The position numbers and the translations under genes were made by a program. Below, one piece after another: positions 42,493 through 53,000 of a stretch of 64,000 bases of DNA (its first letter is position 1; the number at the start of each line of letters is the position of its first letter). The notes below the pieces were generated by a model. It was not told where the DNA came from. It searched no databases and was given only the letters and a program-made list of their open reading frames with translations. The stretch is from Candidatus Melainabacteria bacterium (GTDB lineage Bacteria; Cyanobacteriota; Vampirovibrionia; Obscuribacterales; Obscuribacteraceae), in the NCBI GenBank assembly GCA_003963305.1, contig RXJR01000006.1:62001-126000 (forward strand), read 5' to 3'.

Positions 42493-43767
42493 TTACTGAT
42501 TCTCTTTAGCTGCAAAACCATCATACACAAATGCTCTGCGGATTGTCTCCGCATCTTTCATACTGACGCCGCATGAGCGAACCACGCTATTCCAGCTCGC
42601 TTTGATTTGATCTCGCATATCCGAAACGATATGCGCAGCCTGATCACGCTCAAGCAAGAAACGAGGGCTCTGCGACAAGAGATTATCCATGTTTGCAAAT
42701 CGTCCTTGATCTCCACATGCCATAGCGAGATCTCGGCGCTCTTCGGAGATAACAGGCGATGGAGTCAAATCGTACGCAGGAGAAAGTTTCCAGTCCATAT
42801 CCATAGCAATCAGTGCGTGATTGCGCGGATGGTCATCGAGATTGGAAATAAGCGCATTAAAGCACATACGGCGAAATAATTCCGTCGCATCTTTTCTCGG
42901 TTCAGCGACGACCCTTCGCAGTTCTTCAGCTAGAAGCACGTATGACCATCGATTTCGCTGCTGTGCTGAATCCTCAGCACGAAGCAGTGTCAAACCGCTT
43001 ATCATCCGAGCGCGATTATAACCACGACTGGTTTTCTCACGGTCAAATCGCTGCACCAGCAGAACGTCTTTCCCAGCAACGTTTTCAAGCCGGCTGCGGG
43101 CAACATTGATACCACATTGTCTGGCAAGTTCAAGCATCGCGTATTCGACGCGAGGATTATTCCAGCGATCATCAGGCCGGCTGAATTTCGCAACCCAGAG
43201 TCCGATGTTGTCCTCCACAACCGCTTTTGGCCGAGCACCACCCATAGAGGTACCAAGAAGAATCAAATCTTGAATCTGAGTAGCCAAGTGATCTGCATGC
43301 TCAATCTCATCGCGAATCAAAGCATCGGCCAACTGATGAAGTCGCTCCAGATCAATTGTTTGGTTGAACTTTCTTTTGGGCGCTGGCGGTTCCTTTCCCA
43401 AGCCAAACGCGAGTGCACCGGCTCGGTCGTCAGGCGATTCTAGAAGATAATCAAGCTCGCCAAGTTGCGACTTTCCTGAATGCTTTTCGATTACGCGTCG
43501 CCCCCAATAGTCAGGACCAGCATCGCGAATAGCACCAAATATGCCACTAAGTCGCACAGTCTCATAAGTGCGCTTCGTGAGCTTCAAATCGAGTGGATCA
43601 ATTTCAACAGCATTTGCGCGTGACAGATATTTGTCGCCATACACAAAACGCCCGAGTGAGTTTCCGAGCCGATCTTGCATCAATACAAACTTCCCTGCCG
43701 TGACGCTGGTGGTCTCTCTCGGCAGCGTAATGTATACAAAGCACTCGGATGACTGCTTAGAAATCAC
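42493..43767 (-). CDS. hipA: HipA-type Ser/Thr kinase toxin
   Basis: 424 residues with the HipA core: TSMGGARPKAV (Gly-rich loop around residue 174), WVAKF (ATP-binding Lys194), LISNLDDHPRNHALI (catalytic Asp311 with His313 and Asn316) and KLSPAYDLTPSP (metal-binding Asp333). The N-terminal part has YGDKYLSRANAVEIDP and SGIFGAIRDAGPDYWGRR, normal for the family. All catalytic residues are present, so it should be active. HipA of E. coli phosphorylates glutamyl-tRNA synthetase and slows growth; the target here is not known. It overlaps hipB by 11 bases and is probably repressed together with it through the upstream palindromes. Confidence 0.93.
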   Translation of the reverse strand: MISKQSSECFVYITLPRETTSVTAGKFVLMQDRLGNSLGRFVYGDKYLSRANAVEIDPLDLKLTKRTYETVRLSGIFGAIRDAGPDYWGRRVIEKHSGKSQLGELDYLLESPDDRAGALAFGLGKEPPAPKRKFNQTIDLERLHQLADALIRDEIEHADHLATQIQDLILLGTSMGGARPKAVVEDNIGLWVAKFSRPDDRWNNPRVEYAMLELARQCGINVARSRLENVAGKDVLLVQRFDREKTSRGYNRARMISGLTLLRAEDSAQQRNRWSYVLLAEELRRVVAEPRKDATELFRRMCFNALISNLDDHPRNHALIAMDMDWKLSPAYDLTPSPVISEERRDLAMACGDQGRFANMDNLLSQSPRFLLERDQAAHIVSDMRDQIKASWNSVVRSCGVSMKDAETIRRAFVYDGFAAKENQ

Positions 43768-44098
43768 GATCTAAGTCTCTTTTCTTGCGGACCCGCTTGC
43801 GTTCACGCGCTAGTGCCAGCGCTAATCCCACTTCGTCGTTGGAAGGATCTGCAACATTCTCAAGTTGATTAAGTTGATCGTAAAGCCACAGCAACGCTGC
43901 ATAAACCACCAGTCCCGTTGCAGGTTTACCCTTCTCTGCGTCCATCACCGCACGTGGACCCGTACCAATTCGCTCCGCAACATCCTCTATCGTCAAATGA
44001 CGCCGAATACGGGCGACTCGCAAATTTTCGCCAAGTCGTTTCATGCACTGCTCCACGTCATAAGGGGGCGCCTGAAGTAATTTGTTAGTTCTCACCAT
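43757..44098 (-). CDS. hipB: HipB-type antitoxin, XRE-family repressor
   Basis: 113 residues. A helix-turn-helix of XRE type lies at about residues 22-75: LGENLRVARIRRHLTIEDVAERIGTGPRAVMDAEKG is split between the two helices and the recognition helix. The C-terminal tail is highly charged (ALARERKRVRKKRDLDRDF). It precedes hipA and overlaps it by 11 bases, the standard antitoxin-toxin order. The promoter region holds repeated TGCTTTTAAAAGCA palindromes, so autoregulation is very likely. Confidence 0.9.
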   Translation of the reverse strand: MVRTNKLLQAPPYDVEQCMKRLGENLRVARIRRHLTIEDVAERIGTGPRAVMDAEKGKPATGLVVYAALLWLYDQLNQLENVADPSNDEVGLALALARERKRVRKKRDLDRDF

Positions 44099-44099
44099 A

Positions 44100-44219
44100 T
44101 GCTTTTAAAAGCGCCTCGCATGCGTTAAATTGCTTTTAAAAGCATAACACAAAACAGGAATACTAGCCAATATATGCTTTTAAGCGGATCTTAAACACTT
44201 TGAGCTGCTTTTAATAGCA
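44100..44219. promoter_or_regulatory. Four hip operator-like palindromes
   Basis: Upstream of hipB: TGCTTTTAAAAGCG (44100-44113), the perfect TGCTTTTAAAAGCA (44131-44144), a shorter ATGCTTTTAAGCG (44174-44186) and TGCTTTTAATAGCA (44206-44219). Centres are about 31, 42 and 32 bases apart, close to whole helical turns, as for cooperative repressor binding. The first touches the hipB start codon. Confidence 0.75.
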
Positions 44220-44281
44220 CATACTGACTCTGGATATACGCTCAAGCGACCCCGGAACGTTTTGCGCACCATACGACAGCC

Positions 44282-45016
44282 TTACTTCTGCTTTCTGTGT
44301 AATATCTCGGCGTTGACTTTCGTCTCGACTTCCTGAGCAGTAACTTCGGGACAACCGAGTTTCTTTCGCAAAGCATTCACTTTCTCGATGGCTTGATCTG
44401 CGCTGTGCCCGAACGTCGCCTCGAACTTATGCCCCTTATCGTCAGTAAGATCTGCAAAGCCAGTGGTAACTGACGTAGTTGTGAAATGTCCCTTCATGTG
44501 CCGTCCGTCTTCGCACTTCACATGGATGTAGCCTCGCTGCCCCGCACCACTGCTATTTAGCGGGACGTGCGTGACCTGGGCGACTCCGTGACATTTACAA
44601 CCGTTTTCACTGTTGAAATCAATCGATGCTCGCCCCAAAAACGGATTATCCTGCACCATTCCGTAGAAGAATTCGCAGTCAGCTGCGTTCTGCGCTGCGA
44701 AATAATAACGCAATTTGAGGAAGGAAGGTCCGTGCTTAAGCCAGAACCAATGCTTCTTCACCTTCTCAGGCGGAGCGGTTTCGAGATCCGACTCGTCGTA
44801 AATGTTCGTCTTGGTATTGTTCGCATTACCACCAGTGGAAGTCGCTGCTGGTTTCGTCAGATTTTGCACATCAGTGGACGGCGCAGCCGGAGTTGTCGGG
44901 TTCGACGCTTCAGCAGATATCGCAGCCTGAGCCGCCGAAGATGGCACACTACTCGATTCCTCCGCGTCGGCGACTGAACACCCAAGTGAAGTAAAGACCG
45001 TGAGCGTCAGCGACAC
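44282..45016 (-). CDS. Putative lipoprotein
   Basis: 244 residues from GTG 45016. TVFTSLGCSVAD contains a lipobox (SLGC), so the Cys would be lipid-modified and the protein anchored to a membrane. A Ser/Ala/Thr/Pro-rich linker follows, then a domain from about residue 95 with HWFWLKHGPSFLKLRYYF, DCEFFYGMVQDNPFLGRAS and CKCHGVAQVTHVPLN. I do not recognise it. From the GTG the signal peptide lacks positive charge; the same frame continues upstream through SIIRFPAILLTKIFVV, which would complete it, but has no ordinary start codon there, only ATC or ATT. The real start may therefore be upstream. Confidence 0.6.
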   Translation of the reverse strand: MSLTLTVFTSLGCSVADAEESSSVPSSAAQAAISAEASNPTTPAAPSTDVQNLTKPAATSTGGNANNTKTNIYDESDLETAPPEKVKKHWFWLKHGPSFLKLRYYFAAQNAADCEFFYGMVQDNPFLGRASIDFNSENGCKCHGVAQVTHVPLNSSGAGQRGYIHVKCEDGRHMKGHFTTTSVTTGFADLTDDKGHKFEATFGHSADQAIEKVNALRKKLGCPEVTAQEVETKVNAEILHRKQK

Positions 45017-45167
45017 GACAAATATCTTTGTGAGTAAAATAGCGGGGAATCTGATGATCGACTGAGCCCTAACTTTCGGTTACAAGCTTCATAGTAACTC
45101 GTTATCAGCTCCAATGGTTGATCAACAACGGTAGTTGGAAAGTCATCATCCGGAGACCAAGCTAGAT

Positions 45168-45662
45168 TTATCCATTACTCCGGTTTCGCTGTCTCAGTAA
45201 CGAACTCCGCAGCGCTCCAGATTGATTGTGACCTTCGCTTTTATCATCGCCTAAATTTTTACCAGACTGCAGACCCAACCGCTTTTGGATCAAACAGCGG
45301 CAATCACTCTCGTTCAAAATAGCTTGAAGCTCCTCTCGAACGATTGGTTTTCGCAAATAGCCAGACATTCCGAAAGGAATACTTTTATCCAAATCAGCAT
45401 GCTCTTTCATCGCGATTATCGGCACCGCATCAGCCGCTTTCGACCGCTCAAAATTACGAATCAATCTGGTCGCTTCATATCCATCCATCATCGGCATATT
45501 CAGGTCCATGAGAATAAGCCGACAGGCTGTGGTCTGCGCAAGGCTCACTGCTTCCCTGCCGTCCCGTGCAATGATGACCGAATAGCCGAGCTGCCTCAGA
45601 TGCGACTCAAGCAACCAACATTGCGTCATATCGTCTTCCGCAATAAGTATGTTTTCCGCCAT
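45168..45662 (-). CDS. Stand-alone receiver-domain protein
   Basis: 164 residues from ATG 45662, preceded by GGAGACTCT on the minus strand (the frame extends to 45686). A receiver domain fills residues 1-120: IAEDD, phospho-acceptor Asp in LILMDLNMPMMDGYEAT, and the Lys in YLRKPIV. The usual Thr/Ser strand reads VPIIAMKEH, with Ala-Met in place of the switch Thr, so the activation mechanism may be altered. A short charged tail (SDCRCLIQKRLGLQ...) has no DNA-binding domain. It probably acts by protein-protein contact, for example with a hybrid kinase elsewhere. Confidence 0.85.
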   Translation of the reverse strand: MAENILIAEDDMTQCWLLESHLRQLGYSVIIARDGREAVSLAQTTACRLILMDLNMPMMDGYEATRLIRNFERSKAADAVPIIAMKEHADLDKSIPFGMSGYLRKPIVREELQAILNESDCRCLIQKRLGLQSGKNLGDDKSEGHNQSGALRSSLLRQRNRSNG

Positions 45663-45855
45663 AGAGTCTCCAGCGCACCCGCGCATGCCGTTCAGCTATT
45701 ACGGTTGATGACTCTACTTAAGCAAAAACGAGTAAAGGAAGTATTTGGAAATGTATGGACTGCGAAACAATCCGAACATTTCTCGGGGTATATGCAGACG
45801 AACTAGCGCCGACATTACACAATTGATTTGATTCAATGTGGCGATGCCGCACCAG

Positions 45856-48525
45856 TTAGTTGGAACTCGACACAGCCGAAGTAGTACGAGGCGGCGCGTT
45901 TTTCACATACTTGTCGAACCAGGTCAGCATGTCGTAAACAAGCTGCTCATTCGACTCAAGCGCAGTGTACCAGTGCGGCTCGTGCGGCAGCATGACCAGA
46001 CGCACCGTGCCACCATTGCCACGAACAGCTTCGTAAAGCATAGTCGCCTGCAACGGCGTGGTACCAGGGTTCGCATCCTCTGCACCATGTACGATGCACA
46101 ACGGGGTCTTCAACTTATTCGCAACGAAGAATGGTGACACCTTCAAATAAACTTCAGGTGCCTCCCACACAGAGCGCCGCTCATTCTGGAATCCGAAAGC
46201 CGTAAGCGTCTTATTGTACGAACCGCTGGTGGCGACCCCGGCCCTGAAGAGATCCGAGTGCCCAACCAGGTTCACCGTCATCAACGCACCATGGCTGTGC
46301 CCTGTTACTCCGATACGGTCAGGGTCAGCAACTCCAAGTCGAACCGCTTCATCGACGGCAGCCTTTGCGTCGGCAACGAGTTGATCGAGATAAGTGTCGT
46401 ATGCCTTCTTCGGATCGCCAACGATTGGGAAAGCCGCGTTGTCGATAATCGCATAGCCAGCAAGCAACAAGAGTTTGTAGTTACGCAGTCTGGTGAAGGT
46501 CGATTGCGAACCAGTGACTTGACCAGCGACTGAAGCATCCGCATAGTCGAGCGGATACGCATACAGAATCGTCGGCACCCGAGTTCCTTCCTTGTAACCA
46601 GGCGGAGTGTACAAGGTGAAAGAAAGGTCGAGCCCATCGGCGCGCTTGTACTTCACCAGACGCTTTTTGATCGCGCGTACTTCCGGCGCAGGGTCAGGGA
46701 GGTGAGTTAAGGCAACGCTCGTCGAAGCAACAGTTGCTTCCCCCTCTGGTGCGTCCACCGGTTTGCCCAGCGTGCGCACAAAAACATTTGGAGGGTCAGT
46801 TGGAGATTCGTGCCAGGTTAAGAAGGTCTGCCCATCCTCACCGGTGAATGCCAGAAAACGCTCGAGAGCAGTCTTATCACTCCGGAACAAGCGTTGCGAT
46901 TTTAGTGTTTTGGTATCGAGACAATCGAGGAACGGTCGATCGCCATCGGCAGAGGCACCAGTTCCGGAAAGATAAATCGAATCACCTTTCTGACGCACCA
47001 CAAAAGCACCATTGGCGAGTCGGCGATGCACAGGATTGCCAGGATTCTTGTACTTTTCGTCAGTGGAAAGATCCCACAACAAACGCGGCTTTCCTTGCCG
47101 ATCATCAACGTTGACAATAAAAGTGCGCTTCCAGTGTCTGTTCTGATCCTGCTCTTGCAACAAGGCGAAATTCGGCTGTTCGCCCCAATCGAGCCCGTCG
47201 TACCGCTGTTCCATTTTTGTAATTTCAATGGGAGCAGAGTCGAAAGGCGCCCTCAGCATCATCACTTTATCACGCGCCGGCACCTTAGCATTCCAGTCAC
47301 CGCCGTCGAGAGCTTCAGCCCAAACAAGCGTCGCTGGCTCGGTCGAACGCCACGAGAATTCGCGCGGACCAGTCGGCACACCGTGAATAGGAACGCGGTC
47401 TGCAAGCGGCAGAGAAGCAACAGTTTTCTTAACCACCTGTGCTGGATTTGATACGTCCCAAACTTCGACATCGTGAGGGAATCGATCGTAAGTAGTTATG
47501 TACGAGTACGGTTTATGGATTGAATAAACAAGGATATGCTTGCCGTCTGGCGCAGCATCAACTGTTTCGTAGCTTCCAGGCTTGCCGATCTTGGTGATCT
47601 TTCCTGTCGCAGTATCGACTAAAGCCAACTGAGTCGCGGAATAGTAGTCGAAGAGATCTTCGTCGTGTTTATTGCGCAGAGTATCGCGAGTTTCGTACGT
47701 GCTGCTCTGGCCCTTCTCACCTTTCGACTCCTGGATGCTGGGTCCGATCGGCGTCACAGGCTGAGGCGGCGGCGCGCCCAATTCATCAGGCACGAGCTTG
47801 ACCAGCAATGTTTTCTGGTCGGGCATCCACTGCAGTTCGTTATCCAGCATCGGGTTCATTTTGGCGCCCGGAATCTGGCGAGCAGCACCTGTTTTTGCAT
47901 CCGCAACCCACAGTTCAACAGAATCGGCTGCGGCATTCACAAATGCGAATTGTTTTCCGTCAGCAGCCCAAAACGGATTACCAGGACATCCAGCCTTGGG
48001 CAGTGTGACATGCACCATTGCACCATCGGCGGTGCGAACAACATCAAAGTTGCTTGCGCAAGGGGTTATGCCATATCCACCAGGGCTATCATGTTTACTG
48101 TGATTCTTAGGCTCAACGCGCACGCCGGCGAGTTTCAGAAACGGAGTTGCGACGCGAGCAATAGATGGATAATCTTGCCAAGATACAAGCAGAACAGAAT
48201 CATAGGTCGGACTCACTTTCGGCATGGGCGGCGCGGGCGCGAGCATGACATCTAGAATGTTTTTCGGCGGCACATTGTAGCCGCTAGCGCCGTCCGCTGC
48301 TCTGGCCGTAGCTGCTACCGCTGAACCGGAGGGTTTCTGTGAAAGCTCCTTCGCATGACTCGTCGGTGAACCTGCAGTACTCGTGGACACGACCTTCGGA
48401 TGACTCGGCGACGAACCTGCAGTTCTCGTGGACACGACCTTTGCGTGAGCCACCGTCGAGATGAGTGGCGCTGCGGCAGTGACCACGCTGATGAGTTGAA
48501 TGCCCAGTAGTTTCCGGATCGACAT
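45856..48525 (-). CDS. S9-family peptidase, glutamyl-endopeptidase-like
   Basis: 889 residues from ATG 48525, with AGGAATTT upstream (longest frame starts at 48600). A signal peptide (LLGIQLISVVTAAAPLISTVAHA) is followed by a Ser/Thr-rich stretch with a repeated KVVST...TAGS unit, a beta-propeller-like domain and an alpha/beta-hydrolase domain. The nucleophile is Ser744 in GVTGHSHGALM; the Asp lies in IVHGAEDANPGT and the His in LPHEPHWY. SGSYNKTLTAFGFQNE and the following WEAPEVYLKVSPF resemble the chloroplast glutamyl endopeptidase group of S9 from memory. The likely role is cleavage of peptides outside the cytoplasm. It is divergent from the acyltransferase gene. Confidence 0.9.
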   Translation of the reverse strand: MSIRKLLGIQLISVVTAAAPLISTVAHAKVVSTRTAGSSPSHPKVVSTSTAGSPTSHAKELSQKPSGSAVAATARAADGASGYNVPPKNILDVMLAPAPPMPKVSPTYDSVLLVSWQDYPSIARVATPFLKLAGVRVEPKNHSKHDSPGGYGITPCASNFDVVRTADGAMVHVTLPKAGCPGNPFWAADGKQFAFVNAAADSVELWVADAKTGAARQIPGAKMNPMLDNELQWMPDQKTLLVKLVPDELGAPPPQPVTPIGPSIQESKGEKGQSSTYETRDTLRNKHDEDLFDYYSATQLALVDTATGKITKIGKPGSYETVDAAPDGKHILVYSIHKPYSYITTYDRFPHDVEVWDVSNPAQVVKKTVASLPLADRVPIHGVPTGPREFSWRSTEPATLVWAEALDGGDWNAKVPARDKVMMLRAPFDSAPIEITKMEQRYDGLDWGEQPNFALLQEQDQNRHWKRTFIVNVDDRQGKPRLLWDLSTDEKYKNPGNPVHRRLANGAFVVRQKGDSIYLSGTGASADGDRPFLDCLDTKTLKSQRLFRSDKTALERFLAFTGEDGQTFLTWHESPTDPPNVFVRTLGKPVDAPEGEATVASTSVALTHLPDPAPEVRAIKKRLVKYKRADGLDLSFTLYTPPGYKEGTRVPTILYAYPLDYADASVAGQVTGSQSTFTRLRNYKLLLLAGYAIIDNAAFPIVGDPKKAYDTYLDQLVADAKAAVDEAVRLGVADPDRIGVTGHSHGALMTVNLVGHSDLFRAGVATSGSYNKTLTAFGFQNERRSVWEAPEVYLKVSPFFVANKLKTPLCIVHGAEDANPGTTPLQATMLYEAVRGNGGTVRLVMLPHEPHWYTALESNEQLVYDMLTWFDKYVKNAPPRTTSAVSSSN

Positions 48526-48833
48526 AAATTCCTGCGCCTCGATAATCGACAAACCCTGACAAAACATATGCCATTGCTGGCAACAACAAAATTTTGCCAA
48601 TTATCGCATGCCTGAATCTATCCCCATGCTTATTAAAGGAAACGGCGGGAACCTTTAATAAGCTCCCCTGCAATTAAAGGTTCACTTAATAACAAGGTTT
48701 GATCAGCTCGATTTGACACATCGTCAAGTGGAACACTATTGCTTCCCAAGTCTCATACAAAATTCTGAAAGGAAAAATGAGCTCGCTCGATTTTCAAAGA
48801 TGACACAATAGCCGAGTCAAACGAGCCAATTCT
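48526..48833. promoter_or_regulatory. Divergent control region with inverted repeats
   Basis: CTTATTAAAGG (48629-48639) and CCTTTAATAAG (48652-48662) form a perfect 11-bp inverted repeat around a 12-base loop; a related ATTAAAGG...CTTAATAA lies at 48673-48691. Farther on, TTGACACATCGTCAA (48713-48727) combines a TTGACA -35-like box with a 5-bp inverted repeat. Both divergent genes, the S9 peptidase and the acyltransferase, could be controlled here. Confidence 0.5.
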
Positions 48834-49934
48834 GTGACAGAGCAGACACCGAAGCGATTCCTTCCACTAGACGTATTCAGAGGCATGACCGTATGCTTCA
48901 TGATTGTTGTCAACACACAAGGAACTTCGAAATTAATCTACCCGGCGCTTGACCATGCGAAGTGGCACGGCTTCACTCCGACAGATCTTGTATTTCCATC
49001 TTTCCTATTTGCCGTAGGCAATGCACTCAGTTTCACCCTGAGCAAATACGAGGCAAAAGGCAATCGCGCGGTGCTGCTAAAAACACTCAAGCGCACCGCG
49101 ATAATATTCTTGATCGGATTCATAATACTCTGGTTGCCTTTCAAAAAACCGCTATCGCACACGCGCATTCTCGGCGTCTTGCAACGAATCGCTCTGTGTT
49201 ACTGCGGTGCATCACTGATGATCCATTACTTGCCGCGCAAAGCAGTAATTGCTCTATCGATAATATTCTTGCTCGGTTACTGGGCGATCTTGTACTTTTG
49301 CGGAGCACCAGGTGATCCATACAGCTTGCAAGGAAACGCCGTACTTCCGCTGGACCGGCTGATCCTGGGGGACGCCCACATGTACAAGGGCGAAGGCATT
49401 CCCTTCGACCCGGAAGGCATACTCAGCACGATACCAGCAGTGGTGAATGTCCTGGCTGGATACTACACGGGGTGCTTCATTCAAAAGCACGGAGATAAAA
49501 CTGACTCACTGATCAAACTCGCTGGTGCAGGCGGCATTCTTATCGCTCTCGCACAGCTGTGGAACATCGTCTTGCCGATTAACAAAAAACTCTGGACGAG
49601 CTCGTATGTTTTGCAAACGGTCGGCATAGACTTAGTGATACTGGCAGCGTTGATTGCGATAATCGAAAAATTACACTGTGTAAAATGGACGGAATTTTTT
49701 ACCGTCTTTGGCAAAAACACTCTCTTCATCTATGTTCTCAGTGATCTATTCATAATTGCGATGATCCACACGTACGTTTCCAGCGATATGAACGTCTATC
49801 GCTATTTCACAGAGCGTATTCAATCTATTGTTCCGGGAGAACCGGGCTCAATGTTATTCGGCATCAGCGCTATGGTTCTGTGTTGGGGCATTTGCAAGAT
49901 TCTGGATTGGAAGAAAATCTACATCAAGGTGTGA
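48834..49934 (+). CDS. HGSNAT/NagX-like membrane acyltransferase
   Basis: 366 residues, starting at GTG 48834 with a weak ribosome site. It begins with RFLPLDVFRGMTVCFMIVVN and continues with HGFTPTDLVFPSFLFAVGNA, the conserved start of the heparan-alpha-glucosaminide N-acetyltransferase-like family (DUF1624/DUF5009), with a conserved Asp-x-x-Arg-Gly and a His before the second helix. About ten hydrophobic helices follow, for example TAIIFLIGFIILWLPF and AVIALSIIFLLGYWAILYF. Family members transfer acetyl groups across membranes onto sugars or cell-wall components. Divergent from the S9 peptidase; a functional link is not shown. Confidence 0.88.
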   Translation: MTEQTPKRFLPLDVFRGMTVCFMIVVNTQGTSKLIYPALDHAKWHGFTPTDLVFPSFLFAVGNALSFTLSKYEAKGNRAVLLKTLKRTAIIFLIGFIILWLPFKKPLSHTRILGVLQRIALCYCGASLMIHYLPRKAVIALSIIFLLGYWAILYFCGAPGDPYSLQGNAVLPLDRLILGDAHMYKGEGIPFDPEGILSTIPAVVNVLAGYYTGCFIQKHGDKTDSLIKLAGAGGILIALAQLWNIVLPINKKLWTSSYVLQTVGIDLVILAALIAIIEKLHCVKWTEFFTVFGKNTLFIYVLSDLFIIAMIHTYVSSDMNVYRYFTERIQSIVPGEPGSMLFGISAMVLCWGICKILDWKKIYIKV

Positions 49935-49989
49935 CACTCATTTCGAAAGCAACTGGCTAATAACAGGGTCCAAGCAAATTCATTTCTCA

Positions 49990-49995
49990 TATAAT
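49990..49995 (+). promoter_or_regulatory. -10 box before the DUF4132 operon
   Basis: TATAAT, 80 bases upstream of the DUF4132 start. No good -35 box is seen 16-18 bases upstream, so an activator may be needed. Confidence 0.35.
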
Positions 49996-50075
49996 GAACT
50001 GGCAAAGATGCATTAATCTTCCCCAAAACGGGGCACAAAAGGTCCAGTACAAGAAGTGGCGAGGGGTAATAACCA

Positions 50076-53000
50076 GTGGACTTTTTCAAAAAAATCTTCC
50101 AGCTCGGTCAAAAAAATGACGGACCTCGTCTAGAGAATCCTCTCGGGTTAAGTAACGAACTAATAGACACTTACAGCAAAGCGATTGAGCCCGTCGCACA
50201 AGTCGATCCGGCGCTTGCCGCAGACTTGTTGCGATTTGTAGTTGACGATAGCGACGAACAGTGTCTCTTGAAACTGCGCGGCAACGCAGCAGCAGCAGAA
50301 AAAATGGGCTATGGACCGCAAGTTTATCTCTTACAAAGTGATCCATCGATAAACAGGCAGAGAGTTTTCCACGCTAAGCACAGAGCACCCGCCGAAGTTT
50401 GCTTCCGATACTGTCGCGTTCTGGAAGCCGCCTCACACGATCACTACGGTTATCGAGGCATCCTCAGCGCGGGATCGCCAGATTGGTTGGTGATTCTCCT
50501 CATTGAAGCTTGCCACTGCTACTCTTACCTCAAGTCAAAAGAACCGCAAGCGCCTCCACAGTGGACAATTACAGAACTCGAAAAAATTCTGGCTGCTGGC
50601 GGATTACCCGAAGACATACTGGTCAAGCTCTCGCTCAATCAGCAATGGAAGTATCTTTTTCGTAGCTACAGGTTCGATGCATATTCAGGAACTGTGTCCA
50701 ACACCTTTAGTGGATTGAGAGAACATTTGGAAAAACACAGCAAGACTGTCAAATCTTGCTTGATGGCTTCTGACGCCGAAGAGCGCAAGTATGCGTTGGA
50801 GATTTTGAGCGAACTATCATTTAACTTCAAGGAAATGCCTGAAGTGCTGGTGGCTTATGGCACCGGCAGTTCTAAGACGGTAAGAGAACAAGTGCTGCCT
50901 CTGCTAAGCGCGTACAAAGAATTTTATCGCTCCCATATTGAGAAAGTTCTCAAAGAAGGTGGTGCCAGCGAACGCAATGAAGCAACAACGCTACTCTGGC
51001 GATTATATGGCGAGGAATGCACAGATACGCTCGAATCACACCTCGCAACGGAAAAGGCGGATCGAGTGCGTCAAACTATAGAAAAATATCTAGCCGCACC
51101 AAAAGCAGTGGCTGTAGAAGAGCCGCTCAAGGTGTGCGAAGTCAACATTGATTTAGAACCGCACGATTTGCCTGCAGAAGTGCGGAGCCAGTTCAATAAA
51201 TACATGGAAGATGGCTACAAGCTCGCCCTTAAGTTTTTCGAAGGACAATGCAAGCTGTACGACGAACAACGCAAACAAATCCCCAATTTGCCACAACCGG
51301 AAAAGCCGGTACCCCTGACACAATCAGAATTCGACCAGATCGTCAAGTTCATCGAAGGCAAAGACAACAGCAATCCGTTTCCGCTGTCAATAAAAACACA
51401 ACAATGGTCACATACTTTTCCAGCAGTTATGGGCGAGCATTTAGCACCACCCGCAGTGACTCTGAGCCACATTGTGCGGTTTATGTACTTCTTACGAATG
51501 TTGAACGTTAATGCTTATGGAACTAATGATCGAGTCTGGCTTCAGCACAACAACATACTCGAGCCCTATCGCGAACGTTGCGGTAACACGTTTGGGCTGC
51601 GCGAATTCGACGCCGCTGCGGCTACTTTACCCGACCTCAAAGCAGGACTGGTGTCATCGACATATCTTCTGTCCAACACCTGGTCGAATTTTTGCGATTG
51701 GGAGCCTGAGGCTATCTGGCCTGCATTCGCCGAGAGACCAGAATTGATTGAGCGCGCTTTGTCGACCACTACAGGGAGCATCTATGACGGCAACCGCAGC
51801 ACGGCATACAAAGTATTGGCAATGTTCCCGACTCTGCCCGCACGATTCATACCACTTGTCTGGGATCAGGCTCTAGCTGAATCGAAGTCAGACAGACGCT
51901 TGGCACAGGATGCACTAAATACAGTGCCAGGTAAAGTGGAAAAGATCATCGGCTCACTTTCAGATGGTAAGGCGAACGTGCGTTCAGCCGCTGCCGAATG
52001 GCTAGGCCGACTCGGCGACAAGTCTGCCATCGAGCCTCTCAAAAAAGCTTTCCTGAAAGAAAAAGGTGAGTCAACCAGAGGCGTCATTATCCAGGCGCTC
52101 GACAACTTAAAGGCGGATGTAAACGAATTTCTTGATCGCGATAAACTCTTGCAAGAAGCAAAAGCAGGATTAGCAAAGAAGCTTCCCACCGGTTCCGATT
52201 GGGTGCCTCTCGATAATCTGCCGGTACTGCACTGGCAAGATACCGGCGCAGAAATTGATGCAAATATCACAAAATGGTGGATCGTACAAAGTATTCAGCA
52301 GAAGTCGCCCTCGTGCGGTCCAATCCTCAAACGCTATCTCGAGATGTGCAATCCGGGCGAAGCAGCGCGCTTTGCAAGATTCGTACTACAAGCATGGGTG
52401 GCACGCGACACCGCCACCATCTCACATGAAGATGCGACAGCAAGGGCTCAAGCGGATGCCGACAGACTATGGGCACAATATTCAACTCATAAATGGTTCT
52501 TGGATGCACACAAGAACGACAAATCGAATGTCTTCAAAGCACAATATGACAATTACATGGGCACGTGCTTGTACTCGGCGATTGAACAAAAGGGAATGTT
52601 GGCGATCGTATCAGCAGCCGGAGACACCGATTGTGTCAAAATTGCAGAACAATATATTCGCAAATGGTACGGCAATCGCGCCGCGCAATGCAAAGCACTG
52701 ATCGAAGTTCTGTCGCGAATTTCACACCCGCTGGCACTTCAAACTTTACTCTCAATCGCCAACCGATTCCGAACCAAGAGCATCAAAGAACTGGCAACCA
52801 CATTTGTCAATTCCGTCGCGGAGCAGAGCGGGTGGACCCTGGACGAACTAGCCGACAGAACAGTCCCTGACGCGGGATTCGAACGACCAGTAGACGAGAA
52901 TGGTGAACCTATCAAAAATCGCTGCATTCTTGAACTAGACTATGGTGCGCGCCAGTTTGTGGTATCACTTAACGATCAGCTCGAGCCTATGGTAACAGCG

